Assembly: GCA_947646735.1 (NCBI GenBank)
Contig: CANTFK010000980.1
Coordinates: 1 to 64,000, forward strand
Source: Peronospora farinosa
Lineage: Eukaryota; Oomycota; Peronosporomycetes; Peronosporales; Peronosporaceae
Length of the DNA stretch: 64,000 bases
Direction: 5' to 3'
In this document: piece by piece, positions 1 through 11,750 of the stretch
Layout of the letters: each line of letters opens with the position of its first letter
Numbering within the stretch: position 1 is the first letter of the stretch
Program-made: the position numbers and the translations under genes
Notes under the pieces: generated by a model
The model's database searches: none
What the model was told of the DNA's origin: nothing
Seen by the model: the letters and a program-made list of their open reading frames with translations, nothing else

Positions 1-182
1 TGGGAAGCCCGCAGCTAAAAGCTCGGCTGCACAGGCGTGCAGCCGAGCTCTTAGCTGCCTTAGCAGGGACGCGCATTGACTTTGTCATAGCGTAAAATTA
101 TTGAATGAAAGAAAAGTCAACAATTGCTCCTTTCCATAGTCACTAAACAGTCACTAATGTGACTGTTGGTTGAGGGGGGTGA

Positions 183-278
183 TGTAACGGGGTAAGCCCG
201 TTACATAATATTGACACTTATATTTCACTGTAATCAGTGAAAGTAGACTATACTGTAATCAGTATAGTCGGAGGGTAC
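183..278 (+). repeat. LTR-like repeat end with three hairpins
   Basis: Three perfect inverted repeats follow each other. The first, at 183-205, has arms TGTAACGGG and CCCGTTACA around GTAAG. The second, at 224-241, has arms TTCACTG and CAGTGAA around TAAT. The third, at 246-269, has a 10-bp stem GACTATACTG/CAGTATAGTC around TAAT. The TG...CA start and the palindromic TGTAACGGG block resemble LTR termini of oomycete retroelements, so I infer a truncated or solo LTR. A diverged copy lies at 1602-1650. I see no reverse transcriptase or integrase next to it. Family assignment is from memory of such repeats and is uncertain. Confidence 0.5.
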
Positions 279-335
279 CTATGGCATGGCTCCTGCAATT
301 AAGCATAAAATGACCCTGCGGGTCTAAAAATTGAC

Positions 336-1085
336 TTAACAAAAACAGGCCCTTAGTATATATATGCCATCTGCCAACCAGTACGAAAGATTGTAACTGT
401 CACCGTTCAGCACGATTTCAATCATGTAAGCTTTTATGTGGATAAAGGAATGCAGAAGGTTTAATCGATAGAGCATATATATATCATTTATCGGTCCTGT
501 CATATTAAAAAAACATGCCAAATTCACAGAACTTAAGACTTGCCACTTCAACAACAATTGAGGTTTTCTACACCTCCTTGTGAGAGCTTTGGTATGATGT
601 AGGGCACCAAGTTATATAACAGTCGATGGATCCTGTCATTTCAGGAAACCTACCTCGCTTTACTTTTTCCTGCAGAACTCGCTCAAGATTATTTGCAGTT
701 GGGGGACGCAGAAACCTTGCTCCAAATCTGTCGATCACTGCACTGTAAAAGTAATACAAGTACCAATCCGAACTAACTCACATACATCGTCATAAGCACA
801 TCCATACGCTTCAATGCGTATAGCAGCGACAACTCTTTGTAAAAAAGCTTGCCTTATGGAGCGCGTCAAAGTTTTGTTGAAAGTACGAGTTCCGCTCTTA
901 AACTTCATCGACAACACGTAGGAACAATGTTCACCGCATTCGAAATCCAAGGCGGAAAAATGCTGGACCGTATACATAATTTTCGGCGAAGTAGCCTCGG
1001 AAAATCCGCTCTGCACCCCACTCATGATCGCATTTAAGAGTGGCAGCACTGTAGCGGTGCTACTCAGCTCTTTAGTCAGAAACAT
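336..1085 (-). mobile_element. Decayed PIF/Harbinger-type transposase relic
   Basis: Three minus-strand frames, read from 1085 down to 336, together resemble a DDE transposase of the PIF/Harbinger (DDE_Tnp_4) family. The first (735-1085) carries VVAAIRIEAYG and CELVRIG, the region before the catalytic core. The second (568-759) has FLRPPTANNLERVLQ followed by FPEMTGSIDC, which contains the first catalytic Asp. The third (336-557) has FFNMTGPINDI, with the second Asp, and YWLADGIY. The frames are offset, the usual Trp/Cys-rich segment after GSIDC is damaged, and no continuous ORF or terminal inverted repeats were found. It is a non-functional fossil. The family call rests on motif order, not on a search. 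Confidence 0.7.
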
Positions 1086-3503
1086 ACAGTTAAGCTGAAA
1101 GCCTCTTAGCTCTATAAAACAAAAAAAAATTACGGCTTAAAGCCTCTTACTTCTAAGGAACTAATTAAAGGAATTCTAGTCTACAAGCAATAAGTTTCCC
1201 AATCGATAGGATACGGTACTACCGAATACCGTGTCTTAACGCTTATACTTCATACCTCTCTAAAGAGAAGTATCAAGAATTCATTATATGCAATTTAGAA
1301 ACTTCAACCGTAAACTTTCGGTATAATGTTCCAACCGTCGTGTAACCCCGTTGCAATAAGCCTTTATGTCAACCAAGGCGCTGACCAATGAATAATGGAC
1401 GCGCGCAATGAATGGAGGGCACGAAGAAAGCATACATCTTTGTACTTATATATAGTTAAGACAGGGTTATAATTGATTTAATTGATTAGATAGTTTAACT
1501 ATATTAAATGCAGTTTTCTTTTTTTTCTAAGCGTGTTGTCTAGAAGTATAAAAAAACCTGACTGTTTGTGTAAGAGAGGTTTTGAGGCACCTGCTTTTAC
1601 TTAATCAGTGAAGGTAGACTAAACTGTTTTCAGTATAGTCGAAGGGTGCCCCATTACATACTCCATATAACTATCGGCGAGATCCTTTTAATTTAACTAG
1701 CACTGGCCTTGTGAAAAGGCACATTTAAAGTTTATGGCTATTTTGGTCCTTGACGCATAACTTTTAAGTTAGCGACCATAAAACGACGCAAAAGTTGGAC
1801 AATTTACTATATGTTATTATAAAAATTATTGGAAAGATCTGTAGTTCACATTGGCAATAACTTTGTATAGCCACGCTGAACTTATTCAAGCTGGTCCATC
1901 TAACCAAACGGCTTCATCTAGCCTCGGACTGCTTATTATACGAAGCGTCTAATCGAAAAATATCCCGGCACCTGCACAAGAGCGAGTCCGTGCTTAGGGG
2001 TTGAATGAAGTGTGGTATTTCAAGCCAAGTGGTCTCACGCGATAATTTCTGAGCGGCAAAAAAGCACACATGGGGGTTGTGATTGACTAAGTTCATGCAA
2101 ACTGACTGCATGTATAGCTAGCCACTTGCTGCCCGAATGTAAATACCATGAGACACCTTAACGCATTTGCGCGTACAAGTGGAAGCTTTTTTTGTCAGGC
2201 TTGTGGGGACTTATTCCTCTAGCTGTAGTAGCCCAACTACAACGAGATCCTCTAGCACCGCTTGCATATGATCGATGTATTGGTCTTCGAAATGAAAAGC
2301 TTTTTTCTGACAGAGGAACAGTCAAAAAGACTCAGTCGTAGGATTGACTACGAGTTCTACCAAGTGTAAGGGCTGATACAGCTTAACGTCAGAGGAAGAC
2401 GTTGACTCAACGAGTCCAGAGTAATAAGCCTTACTCTTACATTGAATTGAAATTGCTTTTGTTATTGAAGCATTAGAAAAAGTAAGTATAGAATACTAAA
2501 GTAAGATATGCATATAAAGCGGTGACCGACTAAAAGTAATACGTAAGTAATGCTTATGTCATACTGTGGCACACACCATAACATAAAACCTGTGTTTGCG
2601 TCCGTCATGACGGCTGGGAGAGAGACTTACGCATCATATGTTGATGAATGCCCATGCCAAGCAGCAGTGTCCTGCACAATTTCTTGAGTCGCGTTTGTCG
2701 AGCAGCGAAGATTTCGTCTATGCGCCCACTCCAAAGCTCTGATTGTTTGCGCTCGTGTGCAATTGAGCCAACGTTGCCCGCCTGATTGCGAGGGACTCGC
2801 TTACAAGCTCCGGCCTTGTTGAAACAGCGGAGCGAGACGACGATACGACAGACGCGGGCGATGCAGCGACTATCGGTATCGCGCTATGAAGAAGGAACAA
2901 GCAACTACCGACCACGCAACCTACACAGGCGAAAACTGAAGGCGATCGGTATTGTCACGGTCATCCCCGTGGTAGTGTGTGGCGTTGTACTTGAGTCCGA
3001 GCTTGAGAGAAGGATCACTGTATACATCGCTGTTACATCCATCATATGCGATGCCAGGTGATGTGATTGACTTAGCACGGCGCGTAGAATTGCATCAATC
3101 CGCGGTCGTCCCTTATCTATCACAATTCGGTACGACAAGAGCCTTTCGTCGTGAGATCGCTACAAAAGTCGGTATCGTGTCTTCAAGTGTTGTGCGCTGG
3201 CAAACAAGTGCGTGACCCGTAAATGGCGTTACACAACGATGATTACTGCCTTCATACAGCAAAAATCACAGAAAAGCGACAGTACTTTCGCCATAGCACG
3301 TAATCGCTTCCCTAAATGATGGATTAATGAACCTGTTTGCATCTTATGCGTCGTCAAGTTGTATCTTTTCTGCTACTAAATGGTCTTTCACATAGAAAAG
3401 GCATCATCCATCTGTCTTTGTTTTCTTCACTTGTGTTCAGTATTCAAAAGTCACCTTTGTGCTCAACGCCATTGAGCGTCCTTCTATTTAAAGCATTGCC
3501 AGA
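1086..3503. other. Gene-free, repeat-derived spacer
   Basis: Apart from the hairpin repeat at 1602-1650, I see no gene here. Short ORFs at 2718-3215 lie on both strands, overlap each other and show no recognisable domain. A TGTAACCCCGTTGCA motif near 1345 looks like an inverted, decayed version of the 183-205 palindrome and may mark another LTR edge. The last ~150 bp probably hold the promoter and 5' leader of the FYVE/START gene. Confidence 0.5.
1602..1650 (+). repeat. Second, diverged copy of the hairpin repeat
   Basis: This stretch matches 231-278 in the same orientation with a handful of substitutions, including a decayed stem GACTAAACTG/CAGTATAGTC at 1617-1640 with a TTTT loop. It is followed by CCCCATTACA, which could be the end of an LTR. 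The two copies bracket the Harbinger relic, but as direct and not inverted repeats, so they are unlikely to be the transposon's own ends. Confidence 0.5.
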
Positions 3504-5045
3504 ATGTGTGTGCGGCCCTCAAGCGCAGCCCAATCCGCTCGAGCGGAACGAGTAGCGACCAAGAAGACAGAGACTCGTGATTCACGACTCGTAATGCGCC
3601 CGCGCTCATATTCGAACGTATCTACGGCGTCCAGCAGCTGGTCTCCCGCCGGTATGGACATGACCTCTCGCGATACGGTGTCAGGCCGTTGGGTGGAGGA
3701 CGTGGCTGCGCGTACGTGCGCCAAGTGCGAGCGCGTGTTCTCGCTCGTTAACCGCCGCCATCATTGCCGCGTGTGTGGTGAGATCTTCTGCCATGCCTGC
3801 TCACGCACACGCATGGTGCTAGCTACGAACCCGGGCGAGATCCCGCGGCGCCAGCGCGTGTGCGACCCGTGCGCAATCCACGCACACAGCAGCGCTGTAC
3901 TGTATGATTCCGACGACTCATTACGCTTTCGTGCCAAGGAGAAGAGTGCTCAAGGTGCGACAACGACGGAGGAACTGTTGCTGGTCAAGAAGCAACAGGA
4001 CAAGAAGGTCCGGAAGACACTGACGCCGCCGCAGAAACAGGATGATAGCAGCTTGAGCTTCTTGTTGGCTTCGGTAGTGGGTTTCGCGGCCGCTTTTTGG
4101 TTTTTAAAGGGCGAGGTGGCCATGTCCAATCCAGCCGTCTGGATATTACTGGCTGGTTTTGTCAAGAATGTGTACGAGGTCGTCACGAGGATGAATGCCG
4201 CCCGCTACTTCACGGACGGCGTCACGGATCTGGAAGATGCCGAGAATATTTTTAGTGGCATGGATCTAAATGCGACGGACGAGCGAATCATTACCTCGAC
4301 GGACACGGCGAAGAAGACTGAACAAAACAAGTATGCTGATGTGAAGATTACAGCGGTGCAGAGCGATGAGCTCATTGCGAGCTCGCAACGATCATTGGAC
4401 AAAGTACTGGAACTGGCCAACACGGAGGTGACGAAGGACCCGGCGTGGACGGAGGAGGTTCCCACAACAGAGAACGTTACAGTTTACTCGCGAGACGGTA
4501 AACCGTCGCGTATTTACAAGTGCGAGGCCGAAATTCCACTCTCGCCAGACGAGCTCTTTGATGAGCTGTACACGAATTTGGAGACTAGCAATGTCTGGAA
4601 TGTGACGGCAGCTGAAAGCAACATTATCTGCAAATTAGATGAGACCACTGATCTGGTGCACCTGACTTCGGCCCCTGCTTTGGGCGGCATGATTTCTAGC
4701 CGCGACTTTGTGAACACACGGACATGGCGTCGTCAGGATGGCGGCGGGTACGTTATTGCCAACAGCTACGCCGGAAAGAACGTTTTGAAGCCTCAGAAGG
4801 GTATTACTCGTGGCGAGAACGGCCCGACTGGATGGGTCATCCTGCCACACCCGACATCTCCATTCAAAAGCCGTCTTATTTGGATTCTCAACATGGACAT
4901 CAAGGGCTACTTTCCTTCTAGTGTTATCCACAAGGGCTCCATCAGCGAGGTTTCTTGCTTTGTGCGTAACCTGCGTCAATACATAGCACGCAATACTAAT
5001 TCGGACGAGCTCGCCCCTGAACATGTTTCGACTACTATGCAGTAA
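3504..5045 (+). CDS. FYVE zinc finger - transmembrane - START domain protein
   Basis: An intronless 513-residue protein. Residues ~63-126 form a FYVE finger: WVED, four Cys pairs (CAKC, CRVC, CHAC, CDPC) and the basic RRHHCRVCG patch that binds phosphatidylinositol 3-phosphate. Residues ~185-225 hold two hydrophobic segments likely to enter a membrane. Residues ~310-500 form a START lipid-binding domain resembling that of MLN64/STARD3 (SSRDFVNTR, RGENGPTGW, WILNMDIKG). By family knowledge it should sit on PI3P-bearing endosomes and carry or sense a lipid, perhaps at membrane contacts; that role is inferred. FYVE-START combinations are frequent in oomycetes. The ATG at 3504 is the first in frame; an internal Met at residue 31 is an alternative start. 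Downstream SPT6 is on the same strand but unrelated. Confidence 0.88.
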   Translation: MCVRPSSAAQSARAERVATKKTETRDSRLVMRPRSYSNVSTASSSWSPAGMDMTSRDTVSGRWVEDVAARTCAKCERVFSLVNRRHHCRVCGEIFCHACSRTRMVLATNPGEIPRRQRVCDPCAIHAHSSAVLYDSDDSLRFRAKEKSAQGATTTEELLLVKKQQDKKVRKTLTPPQKQDDSSLSFLLASVVGFAAAFWFLKGEVAMSNPAVWILLAGFVKNVYEVVTRMNAARYFTDGVTDLEDAENIFSGMDLNATDERIITSTDTAKKTEQNKYADVKITAVQSDELIASSQRSLDKVLELANTEVTKDPAWTEEVPTTENVTVYSRDGKPSRIYKCEAEIPLSPDELFDELYTNLETSNVWNVTAAESNIICKLDETTDLVHLTSAPALGGMISSRDFVNTRTWRRQDGGGYVIANSYAGKNVLKPQKGITRGENGPTGWVILPHPTSPFKSRLIWILNMDIKGYFPSSVIHKGSISEVSCFVRNLRQYIARNTNSDELAPEHVSTTMQ

Positions 5046-5587
5046 ATTACATCAACCAATTCAAGAAACAAACGAGACGGTGTTGAGTGATGTTACAGCT
5101 AAGCTGAAAGCTGGGACGAGTGGTGATAGCGGATTGAACGCATATTGCTCCAGCTTCCAGCTTTGATTCGTTATCTTGCTCTCTGCCTCGTATATCTTTT
5201 TTCCTCTGGTGGAGCTGTCGTGTTCAATGGAAAATCCGACCAAGTAGCTCCTATCCATCCACCTTGGCCCAAGTAAGGCCAAGGGAGACGACAGAAGACA
5301 TGGAACCAGAGCGACCACCTCCAACCATCGCGTCTCCCGTGAGCTCGGCAGCCGGCGACGCGATACCCGACCATTTTGGGCTTTACATTTCTTTTGCTTT
5401 ACACTGTTTTGTTTGGAACAGGATAATACAATATACATTACTATCCGTATTCGCTGTGTGCTTTGTAGCGGTCATGATGGGGATACGCTTTGTATTCACT
5501 TTTGATTGTACCCACTTTGGCGTTAGCTGTAGTGTTTTCGTTGACCAAAGGTATCGAAGGGACAGTAAAGGCGGTGACAATCGAGAC
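5046..5587. other. Intergenic spacer without a convincing gene
   Basis: Contains a 108-codon plus-strand ORF (5264-5590) with one hydrophobic stretch and a minus-strand ORF (5061-5438) over the same bases. Neither shows a domain or biased codon use that I can recognise. It probably holds the 3' untranslated region of the FYVE/START gene. Confidence 0.4.
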
Positions 5588-6010
5588 TAGGCTACTACTT
5601 TGGACTGGCGTTCCGTGAGCCTCTTGACAACCTCGACAGCTTCGCCCTCTTCCGTCTCCAATTCAGGCACATCAGTGCAGTCGATGTACTTTTTTCGAAC
5701 ACATCGGTATACAAAAAGCGTTAGCAATTTGGCGCCACGGTGTTGAATTTGGTCATGGCTGTTTGATACAATAGCACCGGATTCAAATAAGGTGGAAGCT
5801 TTTGTGCTTGCGTTTGATCCCCAAGCTGTTGCACCTTGGTTGTCGCAGTCCTAACAGTAGCCAAGTATACGAACCATAGTCGACTCAAGAGCTTCATCAT
5901 CGTCAAGTTCATTCCAGGCCACCTTGCAAAACATGTTCCAAAAGACAAGCTTGCCAAGTCGATGAGAGTGTTTGCATGGTCCTCCTTCATCAACATGAGG
6001 AAAGCGTATC
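5588..6010 (-). pseudogene. Unrecognised broken gene fragment
   Basis: Two minus-strand frames read as one interrupted protein. The upstream part (5721-5996 frame) contains FGTCFARWPGMNLTMMKLLS and runs to YLATVR. At about 5849 the protein-like reading passes to another frame, beginning DCDNQGAT, which runs through HRGAKLLTLFVYRCV, KKYIDCTDVPELETEEGEA and VKRLTERQSKVVA to a stop at 5588. The second frame has no start codon and opens right after a TAG, so a frameshift or a lost intron separates the parts. The acidic tail after a hydrophobic stretch resembles the cytoplasmic end of a membrane protein, or a transposase end; I do not recognise the family. Neighbouring minus frames at 6056-6427 may be an older extension. 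Confidence 0.35.
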
Positions 6011-6700
6011 AAAAGTGAATCCAACTTTTATACGTGAGAAGTGAGGTCTTGCTCGTCAAGACGGTCTGCTACTTTCCAGACAATCGCTCATTTGTGGACA
6101 CAACAAGGCCATAGGACGTTGAGGAGGAGGATGCAAAATACGATTGTATTCAGTGCAGCCTGCGCTAACAATTCCATCCTGCTTGTTGATCGGGCATACG
6201 ATAGACTGCCATGTATGTTGCCCGCTCGGTAAAATCCAGTATGTACAGCATGTGCGCAGCCGGTAATGACTGAGAAGTAATTTGGAAAGTTGGACAGCAC
6301 TATGGGCTATCGCACTGTAGACACTTCGTCTGAAAAAGATCGACCACCTTTGGCTACTTGGAAATACACCTGTGCTCGGGCTTTGAACACTAAGATGTAT
6401 ATATGAGGTTAGAAAAGTACTCGCCATTTGGCTCCAATATCACTGAATAATGATCGTGACGTTTACGCTCAATCTCTATACAAACACAAACTGAAGTAAC
6501 GATAAGAAGTAAGTACATAATCACCAGATTAAGTTCGAATCTTCATTTTAGCCAATGTGATTGAGCGTCGGAATTTATGTCTAAATAAAAACACAATCGT
6601 ACCGAAACGAGGCCGTGGGTGGAAGCGAAGGAGTTCACAGAAAAGGATCGTAAGGACGCGGTGCAGCACAAGCACACAGACGTAGACGAAGCAGATTACG
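6011..6700. other. Spacer and SPT6 upstream region
   Basis: The first 400 bp hold only disrupted minus-strand frames that may belong to the broken gene at 5588-6010. At 6542-6556 the sequence TTCATTTTAGCCAAT combines an initiator-like TCATTTT with a CCAAT box about 150 bp before the SPT6 start codon; it is a plausible transcription start region, judged by eye. Confidence 0.35.
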
Positions 6701-9700
6701 ATGTCCACGTCAGACGGTGAGTTGGAATTTGTACCTATCTTTATACGTCTCCATCTATCTCTCTGCTAACTGATTTTTTCTTTCGTGGGCGTTCGACAGA
6801 TGAAATGTTTGGGACTGGTTCCCCCACTGTTTCCGACTCAGGATCAGACGCTGTAAAGGAGGAGAAGAAAAGTAAAAAGCGCAAGCTCAGTAGCAGCAAG
6901 AAAAGCAAGAGCAAGAATAAACAGGTCAAGAGATCAACGAGTGAGGACGACGAGGACAAGGTGCAGAGTTGTCAATGTTTTCTTTGTGTTTGCATGTATA
7001 TACTGAAATATTACTATTGAGAGTAGAAAGTAAAGTCTTCGTTTATTGACGACATGGCGTCCGAGAGCGACGACGGAGAAGGGGGTGGCCCTGACTCGGA
7101 CAACGAGGAAGACGAAGACGATGATGAGGGAGAAGACCGCAACGAGTACGAGAACGACGGCTTTGTCGTGGATGACGAGGATGAGAATTCTGGCGGGGAA
7201 GACACGGGTAAGTACCTGATCTAGCTACATACAATCCTCTTGTGTCTTTTGTGAGAGAAGGGGGGCGGTTGCTAGTTATATATTAATTGTAGAGAGAGAT
7301 ACTGACATTAATCTACTGTGGTCACGGCTATCAGCTCGCTACCGTCGACGCCGACGCAAGAAAGAGAAAAAACTCAAGCGTCTGAAACAAAAGGTAGAAG
7401 AAATTGACGACGAGGATCTTCTGCTCGTGCGTGAAAACATGGGCATGGACACAGGTCCAACACGAAGCGACAGCGAGGATGAAGAAATGGAACGCTCGTC
7501 CGGAAAAGTCAAGAGCGAGGATGACTCTGGACTCATGTCGCGCGAGTTGAGCTATCGCATGTTTGGTGACTCGGACGAGGAAGAAGAAAACTCGGCGCCG
7601 CAACGTGCGAACAATTATCTCGGCAACGATGAGTACGAAAGCGATGATATTGACGAGTTCATCGTAGACGACGACGAAGAAGGACGCGAGGGTCCGCGCC
7701 GCCGGCGGAAACAGGAACCGATTCCATCATCTATGCAGGGGCCATCGGTATATCAGATGGGAGAAGCCGAGGAGCTGTTCGGCGACATGGACGGATTTTT
7801 GGAGGCTACGAGCGGTAAGATTCCTGAGGATACCCCTGTGAAATCGAAGAAAGCTATTTTGCTGGAGAAATTCGAGCCTAGTGTGTTGAAAGAGCACATG
7901 ATGACCTCAGACGTCATTGCTGTTCGCGACAACGATTTACCGGAGCGGTACCAGTACATTTACAAAAATCGCGATTTCCCCGATGCAGAAGATCGCGCTG
8001 AGGAGTCTGAGTGGATTAGCGACTTTGTTATTAAAACCCTTGAGCGAAGGAATCAACGCAATTCTGCTGCGTCGCGCGGTGAAATTGTGTCAGCAATTGA
8101 TACCGTCTTGCGCTTCTATCATGACGAGAAGCTTGAGCCGGCGTTTGTCCAGCGTTACTGCAAGGAGTATTGGAAAGTTGTGGGCCTACATACGGAAAAC
8201 TTGTACGAAATTCTTGATCTCGATATTAAATGGGACAAGCTGGAGCGGAAGCGGAGATCATTTCAGAGTGGCATTCAGCGCGAAGTCGACTCTTCCAATG
8301 CAAAGGAGTCGGCATTTGTGCGCAAATGCTACGAACAACTATTTAGCACACCTGATGAAAAGACGTATAAGGATTTATCAGAGTTTTTTGCTCTGGATGC
8401 ACAAGAATCGAGTGCCCAGGACAAGGAAGGTACAGCGCACAAATATCGTCGCCCTGTCCGCCGTACATTCTATCAGATCTGTATAAAGGCTGGATTGCGG
8501 TCGGTGTCTCTCGCTTTTACGATGAATGCCTCTGTGTTAGGCGGCATAGTGGCTGGTGTGGAGCACGAAGACTCGATGTGTGATGTACCTACTCCAGAAG
8601 AGAGTCCTGGTGTTCTGGCCCAAAAATATACGACGAAGGAGTTCCCGACTGTGGATGATGTGATGAAAGGTGCTCGCCACATTGCCGCCAGTAAAGTTGC
8701 AGCGGAGCCCAACGTCCGAAAGCGTATTCGCGAGCTGTATCGTCAAAACGCTGTTTTGAACACGGAGGCAACTGCTAAAGGCCGCGAAGAAGTCGACGAG
8801 TTTCATTACTGTCACGGTTTGCAATACATTGAAAAGATGCCAGTTCTTGAAGTGTTTGAGGCAGGCGATTTATGGCTGAAGATTGTTCGAGCTGAAAAGG
8901 AAGGACTGCTAACAATCACGATCATCAATGAGAAGGCCCAGGACTTGATGGATCCGCTTGAGCCAATCTATATGCTGCCAAGCAACTCGGACGAGGAGTG
9001 GCAAAGCCAGCGTCACCTTGTTCTTCAGGAGGCGATCAACAACTTTATGATATCGTCGTTCGAAAACGAGCTGAAACGCGAGTTGACGGTGGCCTCTCGC
9101 GATATGGTCGTCAAAATGTGCGGAAATGCACTGCGGGAGCGGCTATCTGTCCGTCCGTATGAGCCGGCCGATGGCGTAGATCCTTATATTGTTTCAATAT
9201 GGGTTGAGAGTACTATGGACTCGATTGCACACATCGTGGCTCTCGACGTGAATGGAGAGATGGTTGACAAGACGGAGGGATACTGCAAGCGAGATGTAAA
9301 TAACATTCAGAAGTTATCTGCTACGTTACTGAAATTTTTGACAGAGCACGCACAAACTCATGTAGTGGTCATTAACGTATCGGCCGGAATGAAGTGTATG
9401 GACATGGGTGGCGTGGTTGATGAGGTTCGGCGCTTGTTGGGTCGAGATGATGCTTCGCGTTTTGGAAATGGTGATGGGCATGATTTCCTTGACATTGTGT
9501 TCTTGAAAGATGATGTCCCAAACATGTTTAGCCGGTCGAAACGTGCAGATCAGGAATTCCCTGAGGAAACAGAGTATGTGCGTGCTGCGATTGGTCTGGG
9601 GCGCTATCTCAGAAATCCTGCATCGGAGCTCTGTGCGATGTGGGGGAATGTTGCGTTGAATGAACCCAGTCGCGGCCGCGAACTACTGTTTTTGAACGTC

Positions 9701-11584
9701 CACATGATGCAGCACTCCCTCGTTAAGGATCTTCTGCTGAAGGAATACGATCGTGTGTTTGTTCAAGTGATTAACAAATACGGCGTTGACATTAACCTTT
9801 TAGCTAACCACAAGCACACGTCCTATCAGCTGCAATTCATTTGTGGCTTGGGTCCTGTGAAGGCAGCATCAGTACTGGATAAAGTTCGGGCAAAAAACTA
9901 TGTCGAGCGACGGCAGGAATTGCTGTCAAAAAGGTTGGTTGGCAAAATTGTGTATCGCAATTTTGCTGGGTTTATCCGAATCCGTGAGCGTGACGCATTG
10001 CGTGAAGCTCCACTGAATCCGCTGGATGACACGCGTATCCACCCGGAAAGTTATTACATGGCGGTCAAAATTTGTGGTGACGCGAACAATAACTCGACAA
10101 TCGATATGTACGACCCAAACCACTATTCCTACGCAGTGGAAGACACGATGTACCAGTCAGCGTCTGCAATTCGAAGCCGAAATGCCCCGCCTAACACTCG
10201 ACTCGGTGATGTAGAGATTCAAGATGTATTGTCGGAGCTGGATCTGTCTGCATACGCTGGCCGTCTAGAGCTGCAAAAGAAGGGCCCAAAGTTGCTGACA
10301 CTTGAGTACATTAAGCGAGAGCTGCGATACCCATATTTCGACAAACGTGGAAAGTATCAGGTACCGAAGGACGAAGACCTCTTCTTCCTGCTTAACGGTG
10401 AAACGCGAGACACAATGCGGGTTGGAATGGTCGTGCCTGCTACATTGCTGCATATGTCAGGCGATGAGTTTGTTCGCGTTCGATTGCAGAGTGGTATGCG
10501 CTCAAGTTTGCATCGTGAGCGACTACCGGACTATTTGATAGATGTGCGTCCTCAGGGATTCCCGAAGGGGATCACAGTTAATGCCAAGATCTTGGCAATC
10601 AAGGCGGATCGTGAAGGACGCTTCGAGCTACAACTTGGCTGCAATCGACGCTCGCTAATTGATATGTCAATGTGCTTCTATCCAGACCGATTTCCGCGTT
10701 ATACAAATGAGAAGCTAGTTGAGACCGATAGTATGGAGCGTGTTGACCGCTTACTGAACGAACCTCCTGTGGAGGAAGACAAAGCGACGTTTAGTGAAGC
10801 TACCTCTGGTTTCGGCAGCCATCCATCAAAGCGTAAGAAACGACAGATTGCGCATCCGTTGTTCCGCAACATTAATTGCCAGACAGCGATGCAGTATTTG
10901 CGAGAACAGTCTGTCGGAGAAGTAGTTATTCGACCTAGTACGTTGGGCACTGACCATCTTACGCTAACGTGGAAGATGCTGGATAGTGTGTACCGTCATT
11001 TCGATATCCTAGAAAAAGATAAACCATCCGACGCCCGCATTGGTCAGACGCTGATTGTCAAGGAAGAAAAGTACGAGAACATCGACGAGCTGATTGCTCG
11101 TTTTGTGGATCCCATGAACGTTTTGGTGGATGATGTGGTACATTACAAGTACTACAAGAGCGGCTTGAAGGAAAGTGTTGAGGAGGACTTGATCAAACAG
11201 AAGAAGGAGCACCCATCGCGCATTCCTTACGCCCTTCACGTGTATAGCAAGTTTCCAGGCTGTTTTTCAATCACGTATATTGCTCGTGAAACGCCTCGCA
11301 GTTGCCACTTGGAGGTTAAGTCAGGCGGCTACCGATTTTTCGGCCGCATTGAGTCGTCCATCCTGCCGACGTTGTCACAGGCGCTGCAGTTTTTCAAGAT
11401 GAAGGCGCTAGTTGCTCCAGCGTCGAAAACTTCTCGTCCTACTTCATACCAACGCAACGGAAGTAGCAGTGGGCCGTTCGCGCAACGTTCCAGTGCGTCT
11501 TACTCAGGTAGCGGGAGTCGCCCACGTCAAAGCTCGCGTTGGGATGATCGCCGTGGCGGCGGTTCTAGTGATCGTCGCTGGTAA
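6701..11584 (+). CDS. SPT6: Transcription elongation factor SPT6
   Basis: Histone chaperone and elongation factor that travels with RNA polymerase II. Four exons: 6701-6716, 6800-6960, 7036-7207, 7335-11584; they close in phase to 1532 residues, close to the family's usual size. The N-terminus is acidic and Lys-rich (FVVDDEDE, then DEDLLLVRENMG), as expected for the Spn1/histone-binding region. A YqgF/RNase H-like fold lies at ~735-840, a helix-hairpin-helix (FICGLGPVKAASVLDKV) at ~950, an S1 domain at ~1145-1230, and tandem SH2 domains from ~1290 (HPLFRNINC, then VVIRPS with the phosphate-binding Arg). The tail is Ser/Gly/Arg-rich. The second intron has a weak donor (GTGCAG), but phase and the conserved acidic text on both sides support it. 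The gene converges on RCL1. Confidence 0.95.
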
Positions 11585-11750
11585 AATGCTCGGATTGGAC
11601 GCAGAACTTTTTCGAGTTACGTTGCAACAACAGACGTTGACTCTCGTTGATCAACCACGATGGGGGAAGAACAAATGATACGAATCACGCGTGGGAGGCA
11701 ACACTGCCAACTTGGTCTAACATATATCCAGAAATAAATAAAAAGTTTAT
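11585..11750. other. SPT6 3' flank
   Basis: AT-rich stretch with AATAAATAAAA at about 11732-11742, a likely polyadenylation signal for SPT6. Confidence 0.35.

Noticed and set aside
5264..5590. 108-codon ORF with a hydrophobic stretch
   Set aside because: Overlaps an equally long antisense ORF, has no recognisable domain and lies in the 3' flank of the FYVE/START gene.
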